Shown: positions 36,335-48,800, counted from the stretch's first letter. The stretch is 64,000 nucleotides of DNA from Sinonovacula constricta (GCA_007844125.1 CM017563.1:19302347-19366346); one strand, 5' to 3'. Translations and numbers: made by a program. The notes: generated by a model not told the origin, from the letters alone.

Positions 36335-36440
36335 TCAACAACAGAACCATTGTCATTATAGCAACCTCTAACTACTATGGGTGGATGAAGATAACAGAAA
36401 ACTGTCTGGGTAGAACCACTGGCACACTGCAAATCAACTC
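36335..36440 (-). repeat. Partial SINE-C
   Basis: It keeps 'ttatagcaacctctaactac' and 'ctgtctgggtagaaccactg'; the tRNA-like head is absent. Confidence 0.5.
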
Positions 36441-36504
36441 CCCAGGGACATGTTATCTTACATAAACATTGTACCAAGTAGTTTATTGTAAACTGTCTCA
36501 CAAA

Positions 36505-36650
36505 TAAGAATATGTGACAAAGTCTTTTGAGCATTGCAACATTAACCAAACTCTGAAAAGGCACAGGACAAAGGTATTTAACATGCAAGTCCAGTGAAAA
36601 GTAAGAACAAATTTGTGTTGAGTCATTTAACAAAAAGAGCAAACCCGACA
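36505..36650 (+). repeat. Interspersed repeat, SINE-free copy of 26068
   Basis: It ends 'caaacccgacagttaccg', the unoccupied form of the 26.2-kb SINE-A target. Confidence 0.75.
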
Positions 36651-37249
36651 GTTACCGCCTTGGCATGGTCAGATGGCAATATGGGCTGACTGGGTTGCTT
36701 AAACCGGTTTTACAGAGCTCAAACCTCGCACTTCCTTACGGGTTTCTCAAATGCAAGCAATAAAATTCAACTTAAGTATTAATTCAATTTTAGTATTAAT
36801 ATATTAATTAATATACAATATTTTGATAACCAATATAATATATACCCAATATAATACCTAATAACCTGGATTACCGGTATTTGCTTACTGCAGTCTTTGA
36901 CAAAACCTGAGTCCGCCAAAATCTGTCAGTCCATTAAATTTTATGAGTTTATTGGAACGACAGTCCACCAGACTTTTCAGGCACATCATTTTCAAAATTC
37001 TGAAAACATATATACTAAACTAAACTAAACAATGCTTTACAGCCTTTTTACTGAACCCGACCATTTGTAACACCTCGGTTAGCATTGTTTAGATTAGTTA
37101 AGTATATATGTTTTTATATTAATTCAGAATTTTGAAAATCATGCGGCTGAAATTCTGGTGGAACATCTGTCCATTTAACTTGTAAAATTAAATGGATCGA
37201 CATTTAGGACTTGGTCCACGGCACATGTGGGTTTTGTCGAAGACTGTGT

Positions 37250-38035
37250 CAGTTATTGTTACCTGAAAAGATACAATGAAATGCTGTTAATTGAGGTCCT
37301 ACATATAGTTGAAAAGTGGAACATAACAGCTTTCTCGTAATTACAAACATGTATTTCCTATCTGAGCCACGCTGCAAAGTTAGCTATTTTAAAACACAGA
37401 AAACCATGTTACCACTTACTTTTGAGATCAATATATAATCTTTCTTTTTTTTAAATGTTATTTCTAAATTTTTCAATCATACAAAAGCAAAGTTTCTACA
37501 ATTTGAGGACCGGCCGCAATAGCTCAGGTGGTAGAGCGTCGGCTTGCGGATCGGGAGGTCGTGGGTTCGAACCCCGGCCGGGTCTAACCAAAAACTTTAA
37601 AGTTGGTAGTAGTGGCTTCCCTCCTAATGCTCGGGGCTAAGAGGACAGCATTACGCCTGACTCGTCGGTGTCAGTATAATGGACCGGCCGGGTTCAGTCC
37701 CTGGGCACCTCATAAGTGCCCCTGTGCTATAATGATAGAAATGTCGCTGCGCAGTATCGGCAAAAATGCCGGCTAATCCCTAATCCCTCTACAATTTGAT
37801 TATAGCTTCATTTGCCTGATTTAGCAAAATATATCATAATCCTGCTCTGATGTCAGTATTTAATTTTAGCAGAAATCCCCATTGTGCTTATTTATAGATT
37901 TGGAAATAATGCACATTTAAAAAAGTTTTTTTTTTAACTAAAGCATGCATTTATACACAAATAATATCAAAATAGGGGCAAGGTTTTGTTTTATTGTATC
38001 TGATATATGCAAACTGTCGTATTACCACTTTAAAC
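37250..38035 (+). mobile_element. TTAA MITE copy, interrupted
   Basis: Left half 'acctgaaaagat ... gagccacgctgcaaagttag' and right half 'cctgctctgatgtcagtatt ... gcaaactgtcgtattaccac'. Between them are extra sequence and the SINE-A at 37507. Confidence 0.7.
37507..37787 (+). mobile_element. SINE-A copy, best-preserved, 12-bp target duplication
   Basis: The head starts GGCCGCAATAGCTCAGGTGG (box A) with box B GGTTCGAACCCC at about 37564. The body runs to gccggctaatcccta. The perfect direct repeat tctacaatttga is at 37495-37506 and 37788-37799. The anticodon arm does not pair, so it is a SINE and not a tRNA gene. It is the only plus-strand SINE-A here. Confidence 0.93.
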
Positions 38036-38579
38036 AACAATGATAACATAAATGACACAACACTTCCTGTTTAAATTTTGCGGCCTCTCCCGTAATATTA
38101 ACAGGAAAGCATAAATCCTTCTGCCAACTTTTTACAAAATGCTTTAAAAACACATTAGAGGTGTAAAGTGTCTTTATTGTGTTGCAAGTTTGGACTTCAA
38201 AAAGACTTTGTTTTTATGATAGATGACACACTTAGGCAAATATTGGCAAGATTTACCAACTACACATTCTTGAGTTGCATGTACCATTACTACATGTAAT
38301 TACAATTTACTAGGATCACTTGTACTCAGTAACAGTGTACTAGCTAGGCTGAAACAGGCATAGGCAAATAGTGTAGATCCAGATAAGGCAGTTCCCACTG
38401 GAAACTATTTGCTGTTAAAACATTATTACCTTTGAATGAAACTATCCCTGTGTTACCTAAATTCAACTTTTCAAACCAAAGGCTTTTTGCATGTTATAAA
38501 TGAAGCTTAATTGTAATAATTAATATTTTTATCATAATATTTTACTTCTAACTATTAAACTAGAAACATCCTTAAAAAT

Positions 38580-39371
38580 GGGGAACTATAGCCTTCTTAA
38601 AACCGGCAAAACATAGCCTTCTTAAAACTAGCAAAATATAGCCTTCTTAAAACTGGTGAAATATAACCTTCTTAAAACTGGCAAAATATAGCCTTCTTAA
38701 AACTGGTGAAACAAAGCCTTCTTAAAACTAGCAAAATATAGCCTTCTTAAAAATGGTGAAACATAGCCTTCTTAAAACTGGCAAAATATAGCCTTCTTAA
38801 AAATGGTGAAATATAACCTTCTTAAAACTGGCAAAATATAGCCTTCTTAAAACTGGTGAAACAAAGCCTTCTTAAAACTGGCAAAACATAGCCTTCTTAA
38901 AACTGGCAAAATATAGCCTTCTTAAAACTGGTGAAATATAGCATTCTTAAAACTGGCAAAATATAGCCTTCTTAAAACTGGTGAAACATAGCCTTCTTAT
39001 AACTGGCAAAACATAACCTTCTTAAAACTGACAAAATAAAGCCTTCTTAAAACTGGTGAAATATAGCATTCTTAAAACTGGGGAAATATAGCCTTCTTAA
39101 AGCTGGTGAAATACAGCCTTCTAAAAACTGGCAAAACATAGCTTTCTTAAAACTGGCAAAATATAGCCTTCTTAAAACTGGCAAAATACAGCCTTCTTAA
39201 AAAAAAGGTGAAATATAGCCTTCTTAAAACTGGTGAAATATAGCCTTCTTAAAATAGATGAAATATAGCCTTCTTAAAACTGGCAAAATGTAGCCTTCTT
39301 AAAACTGGTGATATATAGCCTTCTTAAAACTGGCAAAATGTAGCCTTCTTCAAACTGGTGATATAAAGCCT
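38580..39371. repeat. Minisatellite, 25-bp unit, about 31 copies
   Basis: Unit tagccttcttaaaactggca + aaata. Two variants, ggcaaaata and ggtgaaaca/ta, alternate in parts of the array, suggesting 50-bp higher-order steps. Confidence 0.96.
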
Positions 39372-39844
39372 AAGAGTATATATTAATATCACAATAACAT
39401 TGAATTGAGTTTTGGTATCATGACAATACATAAGTAAGAATTAACTATTATTAACAAATGAAGCATGAAAAGGGTTTGTATGTATGCGTACCAGTTTATT
39501 CCAAATTCCTAGATATACGAATACACATCTATGTAAAGTGAGACTGTGCCAGCTGTGTGTGTATTTGTCATATCTGATTTATTATGATTGTACTATCAGG
39601 GTGGATCTACCTTGACTAACCACTGTGAACTCCACCCTTGTCCCTGATCTCACCTGGTCCATACATTTCTGCCACCCCAGGTACATATAACAAACACAGG
39701 TGACATACCTGTACAGTATCATATACATATGGGTCAACAACACACTGGCTTCAATGGAGTGTCTTAATTCATAACATACTGTATTTGGTATCTATGTCTT
39801 AAGTGCATCTTGGCATATGTTTGAACCTTGTTCCCCATATCCGT

Positions 39845-40165
39845 TTTGTTTGTTTATTGGTTTTTATCGTCCCACCAACAGTATTGCAGTTATCTGGAGA
39901 TGGTGTCACCTTGAGGCAGATATAGTGCTGCCTTTACTGTATATAGCACGCTGTTAACACCTGGCATGATACCACACCCAGTCACATTATACTGACACCG
40001 CGCCAACCATTAGTGGAACTACCTTTATATTTGCTTGAGTGTTAGCTAGGGAGATAGATATACCACTATCATTTTTTTAAACTTTGCTATGTCGCTGCAA
40101 AAGTTCAAACCCTGGGCCTCCCATACCTGAAGCCGACACTCAACTGATGGAGCTACCAGGTCTTG
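39845..40165 (-). mobile_element. SINE-B copy
   Basis: It runs from 'tgtttattggtttttatcgtcccacc' to the head 'gatggagctaccaggtct'. The head has lost the box B consensus (ttcaaaccctggg), so it is older than the 11.5 and 12.5-kb copies. Confidence 0.8.
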
Positions 40166-40633
40166 TATAAACACTTTGATATAAATTTGGAACTTTTTAC
40201 TACAAGTTACTCAAAAGAATGTGTCAGATCTTCCTGATCCAAAGCCTGTCATAAATCACCAGATTTACAAGATAAAGTTTAAGTGAGAAAGTTGTAACGA
40301 CTACAGCAGGATTTTGTTACCAATAAATAGGAGATATCTGATTATGCTAAATCCTTTGTCTTCCCAAAGCCCCTACATATTTGGTAGACCTTTTATTTGA
40401 TCTCAAAGATATCAACTATATAAGATTCTATTGACGAAAGGAAAGAAATAATAAACCCTGCTATATCCTTTATTTGTTCGATGAACCCTATATTCTTGGT
40501 ACGCATTTTAATCATCTTAGTGAGACAGTTCTAACAATTACCATGTTCATAAAGTTTGATTGAGAAGTATGGGATATATTGCTTCACAAGTCAGATTTTC
40601 TTCCTTTATCTGGATTTTTTTGCCCAAATCTAT

Positions 40634-40871
40634 GGGATCGGGATTTGCCAGCATTTTTACCGATACTGTGCAGCAACATTTCTGTCATTATAGCACTTGT
40701 GAGGTGGCCAGGGACTTAACCAGTCCGCCGTAATGATGTCCACTTAGCCTTGAGAGTTAGGAGGGAAGCCACTACTACTAACTTTAAAGTTTTTGGTTTG
40801 ACCCGGCCGGTTTGAACCCACGACCTACTGATCTGCAAGACGATGCTCTACCACCTGAGCTATTGCGGCTT
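40634..40871 (-). mobile_element. SINE-A copy with 9-bp target duplication
   Basis: Head GCCGCAATAGCTCAGGTGGT at the high end; part of the body is deleted (the family's 'ggccggtccattatactgac' is reduced). The direct repeat caaatctat is at 40625-40633 and 40872-40880. Confidence 0.88.
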
Positions 40872-41391
40872 CAAATCTATCATATTTTGCAGATAACTTT
40901 GGAGGATGAACAAGAAGGACTATAACTGAGTATGTGTTTTGATAACCAAAAGATTTTGTGATGTGTTATTTACAAAATGTAGAATGTTGACGGTTAAATG
41001 ATGTCTATCAGTAAGATAGCTGATCATATTTCAGTCGTTCACGTGATGTAATCAGCCAAACACCACTTGCTGCAGTCTTATGGACTGAATCACCCAAACT
41101 GGGCTGGGGTATTAATGAAAGGCATATATGCAATTCAACTAACTATGCAACTATCATGTCTTTTGAAATTAAGGGTAAAATGTTACATCCTTTTGAAGTT
41201 TATCAAGTAATAAGCCTTTCAAGAATAGCAACTATGTAAAAATAAAGGAGTCTTGTTAGAAGTTTTGTTTACAAATTATAACAGGAAACAACTGCAGAAA
41301 CAACAGCAAATACAGAACTTGTCTATTTTTGTTTGTTTTATGAACAGATGATAACTCCCAACAAGTTTTATTGCTTTATTGTTGTTTTTTG

Positions 41392-41520
41392 CTACACCAC
41401 ACCATCACAATTATGGCCATATTGGTGACGTTATGCTAATTATTGGTGGAGGAAGACCCCAGACTTATGTCTGGGCAGAACCATCCGGACATCGCGGATT
41501 AGCTTGGAACCCTCCAACAT
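41392..41520 (-). repeat. Partial SINE-C
   Basis: Body only: 'caccatcacaattatggcca', 'gaagaccccagacttatgtc', 'tgggcagaaccatccggaca'. No tRNA-like head. Confidence 0.6.
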
Positions 41521-41944
41521 GAACAACAAGCCTAAGTTACTACAGGGCCAGTACAATAATTGTCTTCTGTTTATTTTAAATTTAAAGATGACATGAATAA
41601 AGTGTCTTCAACAACACCACATGTTGCAGTGCCGCACTATAATATATAGTCGTGGTTTGTCTTGGCCATCCATGTCTCCATAAATCAAAGATAACCAGAC
41701 TGTTGACACATATCTCATGATTTATCACAGCCTACATCTAAGGTAAAACAAAGCCACTGTTGTAAATTTTGATGGCACATTTCCCTTATAACAACTTGTG
41801 TTACCATGACAATATTTAAACCATCTGTTTTTAATTACCATACTCTTTCCTTAAAATTTAAGTCCCAAACACTAGAAAAAGTCAAAAGACAGAATAAGAC
41901 ATTCAAACTAACAACAACTTTGAAACAATATTATGTAACATAAG

Positions 41945-42128
41945 GAGATACATATGTGCAGCCAGTCCGGGACTAGAACCCAGGACCCTTCGCTAACAGA
42001 GTGAATGGTCTACCAACTAAGCTTACAGGAACACCTTCACCTAGACTGGGACTCGAACCCATGGGGCGAGAGGCTAAGCAGTCAGAGAAGTTACAAATTG
42101 GTGACTATACCACTACACCATGGGCGCC
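41945..42128 (-). repeat. Two tRNA-like heads in tandem
   Basis: 41945-42022 reads, on the minus strand, TAAGCTTAGTTGGTAGACCA ... GGGTTCTAGTCCCGG, a tRNA-like head of a type not seen elsewhere in the window. Directly next to it, 42028-42128 is the SINE-C head and box B (gactcgaaccca). The SINE-C body is missing. Confidence 0.6.
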
Positions 42129-42341
42129 CCAATCAATTAGTACTTAGCCAGATTTTGAAAAAAGATTCAGCGTTAAATATTGTTGAGTTCTACTAAAAGC
42201 ATGCTCCACAGGAGATGGTAACAAAAGTAAAAAGGTGGTATCCGACTGTTTGACCAACCGATCTGCCAAATGCTGTTCAAAGCTGCCCAGAAATCTATGT
42301 GAAAAGTGAAGCATAACATTCCACTCATCAATACATTTATG

Positions 42342-42603
42342 TTTTGTTTTTTTACTACATCGAAGCAACCAGTTATGATCGTTATAGCAACGTCTAGCTA
42401 TTTAGTGGAGGAAGGCCCCAGATACCGCGCAACCAGTTATGATCATTAAAGCGACGTCCAGCTGAGGAAGACCCCAGATACCGCTGGTCAGCTGGAATAC
42501 CTTTCCCAATTAAGTCCTTTGATCCAAATAGGACTTAAACCCATGCAGTGGGAGGAGTTACAAATCGACTTCTCTACCACTACGTCACAGGCACCCCCTT
42601 ATA
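42342..42603 (-). mobile_element. SINE-C copy with internal duplication
   Basis: The direct repeat acatttatg flanks it (42333-42341, 42604-42612). The block 'caaccagttatgatc...cagataccgc' occurs twice, so about 60 bp is duplicated. Confidence 0.85.
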
Positions 42604-42904
42604 ACATTTATGTATTTCATATCTACGCCAGGTAGCAAAGTAAGCTTATTTTAACATAACAACTTACTTTTGAGACCATGCTATATCATCATCTGGGTAG
42701 CTCACTCTAATGAGAAGATCTATGTAGAAAGTCACATCATGCTTATTTATAGATTTGGACAGAACAAACATTTTGAGCAATTTTTTTTTTGCAAATGTAC
42801 AACACTTGAGGTAGTGTTCAAAATAATCTTTACTTAGATTAAAAAGGGAGTTTAGAAGGTTTGCCCAAGTTCCCTTAAACAGTGTTAAAATATTGCAACA
42901 TTTA

Positions 42905-43779
42905 CTGTAAAACCTCTCCACAGCAACATCTGGCGGAGGCACGAAAAAGTGTTGCTGCTGAGAGGTGTTGCTGCTCAGAGGTTTCAATGAGACGAGAAAA
43001 AAATGTGTTTTTTTAATAGTTTTGTACTGATATTAGATTTTCCTAAGTATATGTTTTAGTTAATTTTGATTTGGTAATGAAAATGCAATGTATTGTTATA
43101 TGAGAAAACAGAAGATGATTTTTTAAATAATTTATTGGTGATGATTTGCAGTAACCCTCTGCTCTAACATAAGGTAAACCTTATTATAAGACATTTCAAG
43201 ACAAAATGACCAGTATTCCAGTATTGGGTCATGCAAAGACTGATTTACCATTAAAAAAGCGAATTTATAGTCAGACATCCTAAAACAATGACAGTTTACA
43301 TTTAGCACTTAACGTAAACATCTTTTTAAGTAAGCAATCAATACAGTGATATCTTTTAATCTTCCGATCAATTAAAGAAAACAAACCTACCGTTAACATC
43401 ATAAATAGTTGCCACTTTTTTCACACATTCCCGCAATACCCTAGATCTACAACAGCATGTTTGTAGCATGCAGCTGGTTTCTCGTCCAACTGTAACTTGA
43501 TTCCAATTAACACCTTCTCAACAGGGTACAAGCAGTGATCAGCTGACCGCGTGACATTTCTGGTGTACGCGACAGACTGTTCTAAAAATAGCTGCACTGG
43601 TCTTGCTACACAGAGGTTACACTAGCCTCAGGAAAGAGATTTACACGGCTGCTTACCGCTTCGCGGAGGAGTTGCTGCTTAGAGGTTAAAATGCGCTGAA
43701 AACTAGTGGGGGGAAATATAACTCCCACTGCTAAGAGGTAGCCGCTGCTTAGAGGTGCCGTTTCAAAGAGGTTTTACTG
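42905..43779. mobile_element. Tigger/pogo-like non-autonomous element
   Basis: 875 bp with TA on both sides. Ends CTGTAAAACCTCT and (inverse) CAGTAAAACCTCT. Repeated 'ttgctgct(g/t)agaggt' motifs lie near both ends. TA target and CAGT-type ends are typical of pogo/Tigger; no transposase is present. Confidence 0.7.
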
Positions 43780-44132
43780 TATTTGATAAATGGCAAACTG
43801 TTGGATACCACTTTCAACATGCCTTGCATACACATCCACTGATAACTATTTGCAACTGTTACTAGTTACTTATCACAGCGATGTATTTTTTAATTACTGA
43901 GGAACTAAACAATTCTAATTAACACATCAACCAAGGTCACATTTATTTACTCACTGTCTATAATAACAGTTAACTTCTGCTCCCTGCTTAAGAAAGAATA
44001 GCAGTTCAAACAATCACATGTGAATCATTCAATAACGAAAACAAAGAACAATTAAGATGCAATTCAATCCTATGACAACTCAAGTCACCAGTCATTCATA
44101 AAACAATGCAAAACACAGCAAAAAATACCAGT

Positions 44133-44668
44133 TAAAGGTGGTATTCAACAGTTTTGACCTATTTTTTTTCCATGTCCTACAATCAAATAAATTGTTACCT
44201 GAAAAGATCATGCAAAATGCTGCTCATTGGTACCCTACATCCATGTGAAAAGTATAGTATGACATCCCCTTTGTTATTACAAACATATATTTTCGACCTG
44301 AGTCATGCTGTACAGTTAGCTATTTTTCAACTGAAGAAACAACAAGTGATGCCTCACTTTTTTTGTAAGATGATCATCCGCTATGATGTTGATATCTATT
44401 TTCAGTTAAAATCCCTATTGTGCTTATTTATAGTTTTGGAAATAATGTATCAAACTGTATGAACTTTTAGAGCGATTCGTGTTTGTTTGTTGGGATTATC
44501 ATCCCACCAATATTTCAATTGATGAGTTGTACTCTCTTCTGATTGAGTATTAAAAAAAAAAAAATCTTAGTCTAAAGTTTTTGCAGAAATTATGCCCCAA
44601 TTCCCTCAAATAGGATATTGATACATGTATTTCTATTAGATATTATAAGAAAACTGTAGGATACCAGC
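44133..44668 (+). mobile_element. TTAA MITE copy
   Basis: TTAA then aggtggtattcaacagtttt; right end aaactgtaggataccagct then TTAA. A SINE-B 3' fragment (44483-44515) interrupts it. A second copy begins on the shared TTAA (aggttgtatctgacagtttg) and runs to about 44790. Confidence 0.8.
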
Positions 44669-45937
44669 TTTAAAGGTTGTATCTGACAGTTTGGAACAAA
44701 ATTTATTTTCACCAATAACCAAATAAGTCACTGTTATCTGAAAAGTTCCTGCAAAATGCTGTTCTCTGATGTCCTACTATGAGAACAGTCTTGAAAGCAT
44801 TAATCACGATAAAAATAATGTGAAAGTATCAAATTAGTCATCATTGTCGGACAGTTAGGAGGGAGAAACAGGTTTAATTAGAGCTTTAACTTTTGTCTTG
44901 ATTTTTACTTTTTCAAATCATATATAGATAGTAATTATAAGAATCCAATCAATGTGAAAAAACTGGACAATACCAACACAATTATAAACATAAACTCTGA
45001 ATAAGAATTAGAAAATGTGTCCACTGAAACCGGCTTTTCTGTTTAAATACCTCACAAAAGGGCTACAACTCTACAAAATAAAGCTTGGTCTGCATGATAA
45101 AATCATATACCCATAGACCAAATTATACAAATTAAATCAGATGAGTCCTTGTAAATGAGAAACAGAAAAAAGATGTAAGCATATGCTAAGAAAGGGCCAT
45201 AACTGTGCCAATATATAGTGGATATAGACCAAAATAAAAGATCTGTATTTTGATATCATATACTTTTAAAATATGGATCAATTCCACATAATCCCTCAGA
45301 AGTAGTTGATCTGGAACAAAAATCCAAGGATGCACAGACCATCGGGTTGACACTTTATGCACCTTCACAATTCTTTAAATGGCAGGAATTGAATACACAA
45401 AGAATATGTTATCACACAAATTCATGTTTACTCCATTTATCTTAAATAATATTTTGAGTAAAGTGGGATCAGCTACTTTTGGAACATTGGTTTTGAAAAA
45501 CTTATGCATATACATCATGCATTGTTGGTAGAAAGTGGATAGTTTGAAAAATATGGGTATTAATATGGGTAATAAACATTGATAAGGAAGCAACCTGTAT
45601 TAAAATTAGAAGCAGCTTAGCAATGAGAGCATATGATCAGCATATATGATATATGAACAACCATGTAATATCTCATGCCAGAAGGTACTGAAAGATTGTA
45701 TGTACATTTATGTATATGAGAACTCGAGATCATAAAAAATCAAAATGAATACATTCATATTTTTTTTTACATATTATAGTAAACCATCCTCTGTCAGCAG
45801 TGAATAATAACAAGGCACCAATACACCATCAACTTTAAATTGGTACATTTAATTACTTAAATACTACTGAATGATAAAAACAATAGTGTATCATTTGTTC
45901 TGAAATTCATTGTGTGTTTTTAGAAAATACAGCTCAG

Positions 45938-46030
45938 CGACCAATCATGCTCATTAAAGCAACATCCAGTTATATTGGTGGGGGAAGACCTCAGGATAAA
46001 GTCTGGGTAGAACACCCCAGTTCAGCTGGT
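45938..46030 (-). repeat. Partial SINE-C
   Basis: 'cagcgaccaatcatgctcat', 'tattggtgggggaagacctc', 'gtctgggtagaacaccccag'; the head is missing. Confidence 0.6.
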
Positions 46031-46102
46031 TCCCACATTTAGAGTTATAAGTCTGTGTCTGAAATTTAAACAGCCATTTCAATAGCAACCAGCAACATAA
46101 AT

Positions 46103-46165
46103 GTATTACTAAATTCAGCAATATACATTTGTATACCAAATTAAGCAATATACTTGTGTATACCA
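46103..46165. repeat. Outlying copies of the 47-kb minisatellite unit
   Basis: Two units of aaattcagcaatatacattt-type sequence about 0.9 kb before the main array. Confidence 0.75.
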
Positions 46166-47077
46166 GTGTTCAATTTAGAGTGCGCCAATGCGCTCATGAC
46201 CCCTAAAATTTGTTTTAAGTGCATCCATAAGCATAGTTTCGGCCCTTCGAATATTAATTTCACTTGTAAAATACTATTAAACTGTTATTATAATTTGTAT
46301 GTTTGCTATTTGTATGGTTCTGGTGCTGGGAAAATATGAAGTGCATCTCAGATTATTTTGCACCACAATCGGCAAAAATCATTGCACAATGCAAAAGAAT
46401 AAGGGTTTCAATCAATTCCTTAAGTAGATGGAAATTGCTGACAAATATTACAAACATGTTTGTGTTAATTTTTCACGATCAAAACCTTGCTGCCACGTGC
46501 AAAACATGTATTTCAAGCAATAAGATCACCTCTTTTGAACATATTATCAAACATTTTCTGAAAACGTCACATGCCATAGTTAGATCAAGTTCACTCAATG
46601 ACGGATATAAACTGTAATAGTCTGACTTGATTACGATTGTGCAGTCAGTTTTTGACAAACATAAAAAAACAGAAATTATTTTTGTTATGCAATCTGTACA
46701 TTGGTTTGTTTAAGGAGAAGATTGAAACATTGAAATATGATTCACGTCTTGACCTAATGAAGCTGCAGAAACATCATTATATCATTATATTCAGGTGACA
46801 GTTCCACACCCCAGTCAGAAAGGCTGCTAAGGAAATGCAGTATGTAATTTGTGATGTTAATAAAAACAATTTGAAGTAGAAATTTATTTCTGATCTCTTT
46901 TGTTTGATAGCAGGAGAGTCTTTAACAAGAGCAGCAAGTGTTATTTTTAGACTTTAAAATCATGTAAATCACCAATAAACTTTATATAAGGTAAATGTTT
47001 ATTACTTTGTTTTTGTGCTTTTTAGAGTCCATGGGCCCAGATGGCCCCCTGTGGAGCAAAGTTAGACTGAAGACTAG

Positions 47078-47385
47078 TATACATATTAAATTTAGCAATA
47101 TACATTTATATACCAAATTTAGCAATATTCATGTGTATACACAAATTCAGCAATATGTATGTATAACCAAATTCAGCAATATATGTGTATATAATAAAAT
47201 TCAGCATAATACATGTACATACCAAATTCAGCAATATACATGTATAAGCATATATCAGCAATATATATGTATATACCAAATTCAGCAAAATACTTTTTTA
47301 TACCAAATTCAGCAATATACATGAATATACCTAATCCAGCAATATACATGGATAAAACAAATTCATCAAAATACAAGTTTTTACC
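47078..47385. repeat. Minisatellite, about 27-bp unit, about 11 copies
   Basis: Unit ataccaaattcagcaatata + catgtat with length variation of 25-30 bp. Open frames across it are repeat artefacts. Confidence 0.92.
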
Positions 47386-47721
47386 AGACTATTGTAAAGT
47401 ATATTGTCGTATTCAATAATTGAAGGAAATTTTCCAGCAAGTAATACAATCTTCATCAATACATGATCAACAGCTATATTCTATAAGCTGAATGTCTCTA
47501 AACCATGTCTGCTATTGAGATAAGCACACTACAATATGAATTGGAATTTTGTCAGAATCCTTTGGCTCAAAGCAAAGCATTTGATTTATTGTGATGAAGC
47601 AAGATGAACTAACTTAAAATAAATATCTGACTTATATGCGCTTAAGCAATTAATAAGGTTACAGTCAATTTGAGTTGTGGATTTTAAAGCTGGCAAAGTT
47701 TCTTTAATAAGTGTCTAAGAT

Positions 47722-47835
47722 TGTTCTTACTTTTACATTTGACTTGCATGTGAATAGCTTTGTCCTTTGCCTTTTGTAAAGTTTAGTATATGTTGCAATG
47801 CTCATAGGACTTTGTCATATATCCTTATTCTTAAA
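47722..47835 (-). repeat. Interspersed repeat, inverted copy of the 26068 family
   Basis: Reverse complement of the blocks gaaagtaagaac, catgcaag and gcacaggaca is recognisable. Confidence 0.6.
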
Positions 47836-47904
47836 AAAAAGAAATGAAAACATATTTTTTTTATAGACAATCTCACTTTGACAAATACTTTAAAACACTC
47901 TTTA

Positions 47905-48396
47905 AGGTGGTATCCAACTATTTGGTCCAAAAAGTTTTTTTTCTCAAATAACCAAATAAGTCATTAGTACCTGAAAAGGTCTTACAAAATACTGTTCATT
48001 GATGCCAAAGATCTGTGTGAACAGTCCAGGTTAAATCTCACTGACATTGCAAACAAGTGTTTTCTATCTGAGCCACGCTGCAGAGAAAGCTATTTTTAAA
48101 CTTAGAAAACCATGAGACAACTTTTTTATAGTCATCAGGATAATCAGCTCTGATGTCGATATCTATTTTTAGCAGAGACCACTATCGCGCTTTTTATAGA
48201 GCTGGAAAGACTGGAAAGACTGAACATTTAGAGTAAATTTTTTTTTGCAATTAGTACAGTCCAACAATAAAGTTCTAAATCCTTGTTATAATGACTAAAG
48301 TATGGGTTTATGCAAAAAGTATAAGCTAATTCCCCAAAGCCGTGGTTAGATATTGGTATGTTTATTTAATACAGGCAAACTGTTGGTTACCACCTT
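47905..48396 (+). mobile_element. TTAA MITE, near-complete reference copy
   Basis: About 492 bp. Left end ggtggtatccaactatttgg preceded by TTTAA, right end gcaaactgttggttaccacc followed by TTTAA. Core: 'aaccaaataagtcattagta', 'gagccacgctgcagagaaag', 'ctctgatgtcgatatctatt'. The TTAA target suggests piggyBac or Kolobok; the AGG start fits Kolobok better. Confidence 0.88.
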
Positions 48397-48737
48397 TAAG
48401 CTATGTGTGAAAGACACACGGCAGGCCGATGAAAGTTCAATGGTTGAGCTGACCAGCATAAATTAGCCAATAGCAGTTAAAATAAATGGTTAAAATGAGA
48501 AATGACAGATCTCAGAAATGTTTACTAAAATGTTCACTTGTAACAAATTTGTTGTGTTAGTGACTTAGTAAAGATCACTCTTACAAACACCCTACAAACG
48601 GACAGCATCTGTAGCATGGCTGCACAGAGAAGCGAGCAAAATGATAGGCAGAACTGGTGGTATGCATGCTGACAAGGCCTATATTTGTTGTTTCAACCAG
48701 CCAACAGAGCAAGCAGGCCTTCAACAGGCTGACTTAC

Positions 48738-48800
48738 CAGGCCCAGGTTGAGGCTTTCAAGCCGAACTGGGGTTAGCTCACGGAATGTAACCTCCTCGGT
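48738..48800 (-). CDS. GCKIII kinase coding exon 2 (21 codons)
   Basis: The acceptor is ttttgttag and the donor CTG|GTAAGT, a strong match to consensus. The 63 nt read TEEVTFRELTPVRLESLNLG plus a final Leu, phase 0 at both ends. The sequence has no family counterpart that I know; the N-terminus before the kinase domain varies between GCKIII proteins. Skipping it would keep the frame, so it may be a cassette exon. It is supported by splice sites and by open frame through both junctions, not by homology. Confidence 0.65.

Larger units (their letters stand above)
42228..43815 (+). mobile_element. TTAA MITE copy with two nested insertions
   Basis: Left end aaggtggtatccgactgttt and right end gcaaactgttggataccact. 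The core is split by the SINE-C at 42342 and the Tigger-like element at 42905. Confidence 0.8.

Noticed and set aside
36112..36642. 176-codon minus-strand ORF
   Set aside because: It crosses a partial SINE-C and the 36.5-kb interspersed repeat and has no recognisable domain.
37512..37585. tRNA gene
   Set aside because: Boxes A and B are good, but the anticodon arm does not pair and the sequence continues into a dispersed 280-bp unit with target duplications: a SINE head.
38580..39371. CRISPR-like array
   Set aside because: The units are contiguous with no spacers, and the context is eukaryotic introns.
46303..46617. 104-codon plus-strand ORF
   Set aside because: Composition is fairly protein-like, but no family, splice signal or promoter was recognised.
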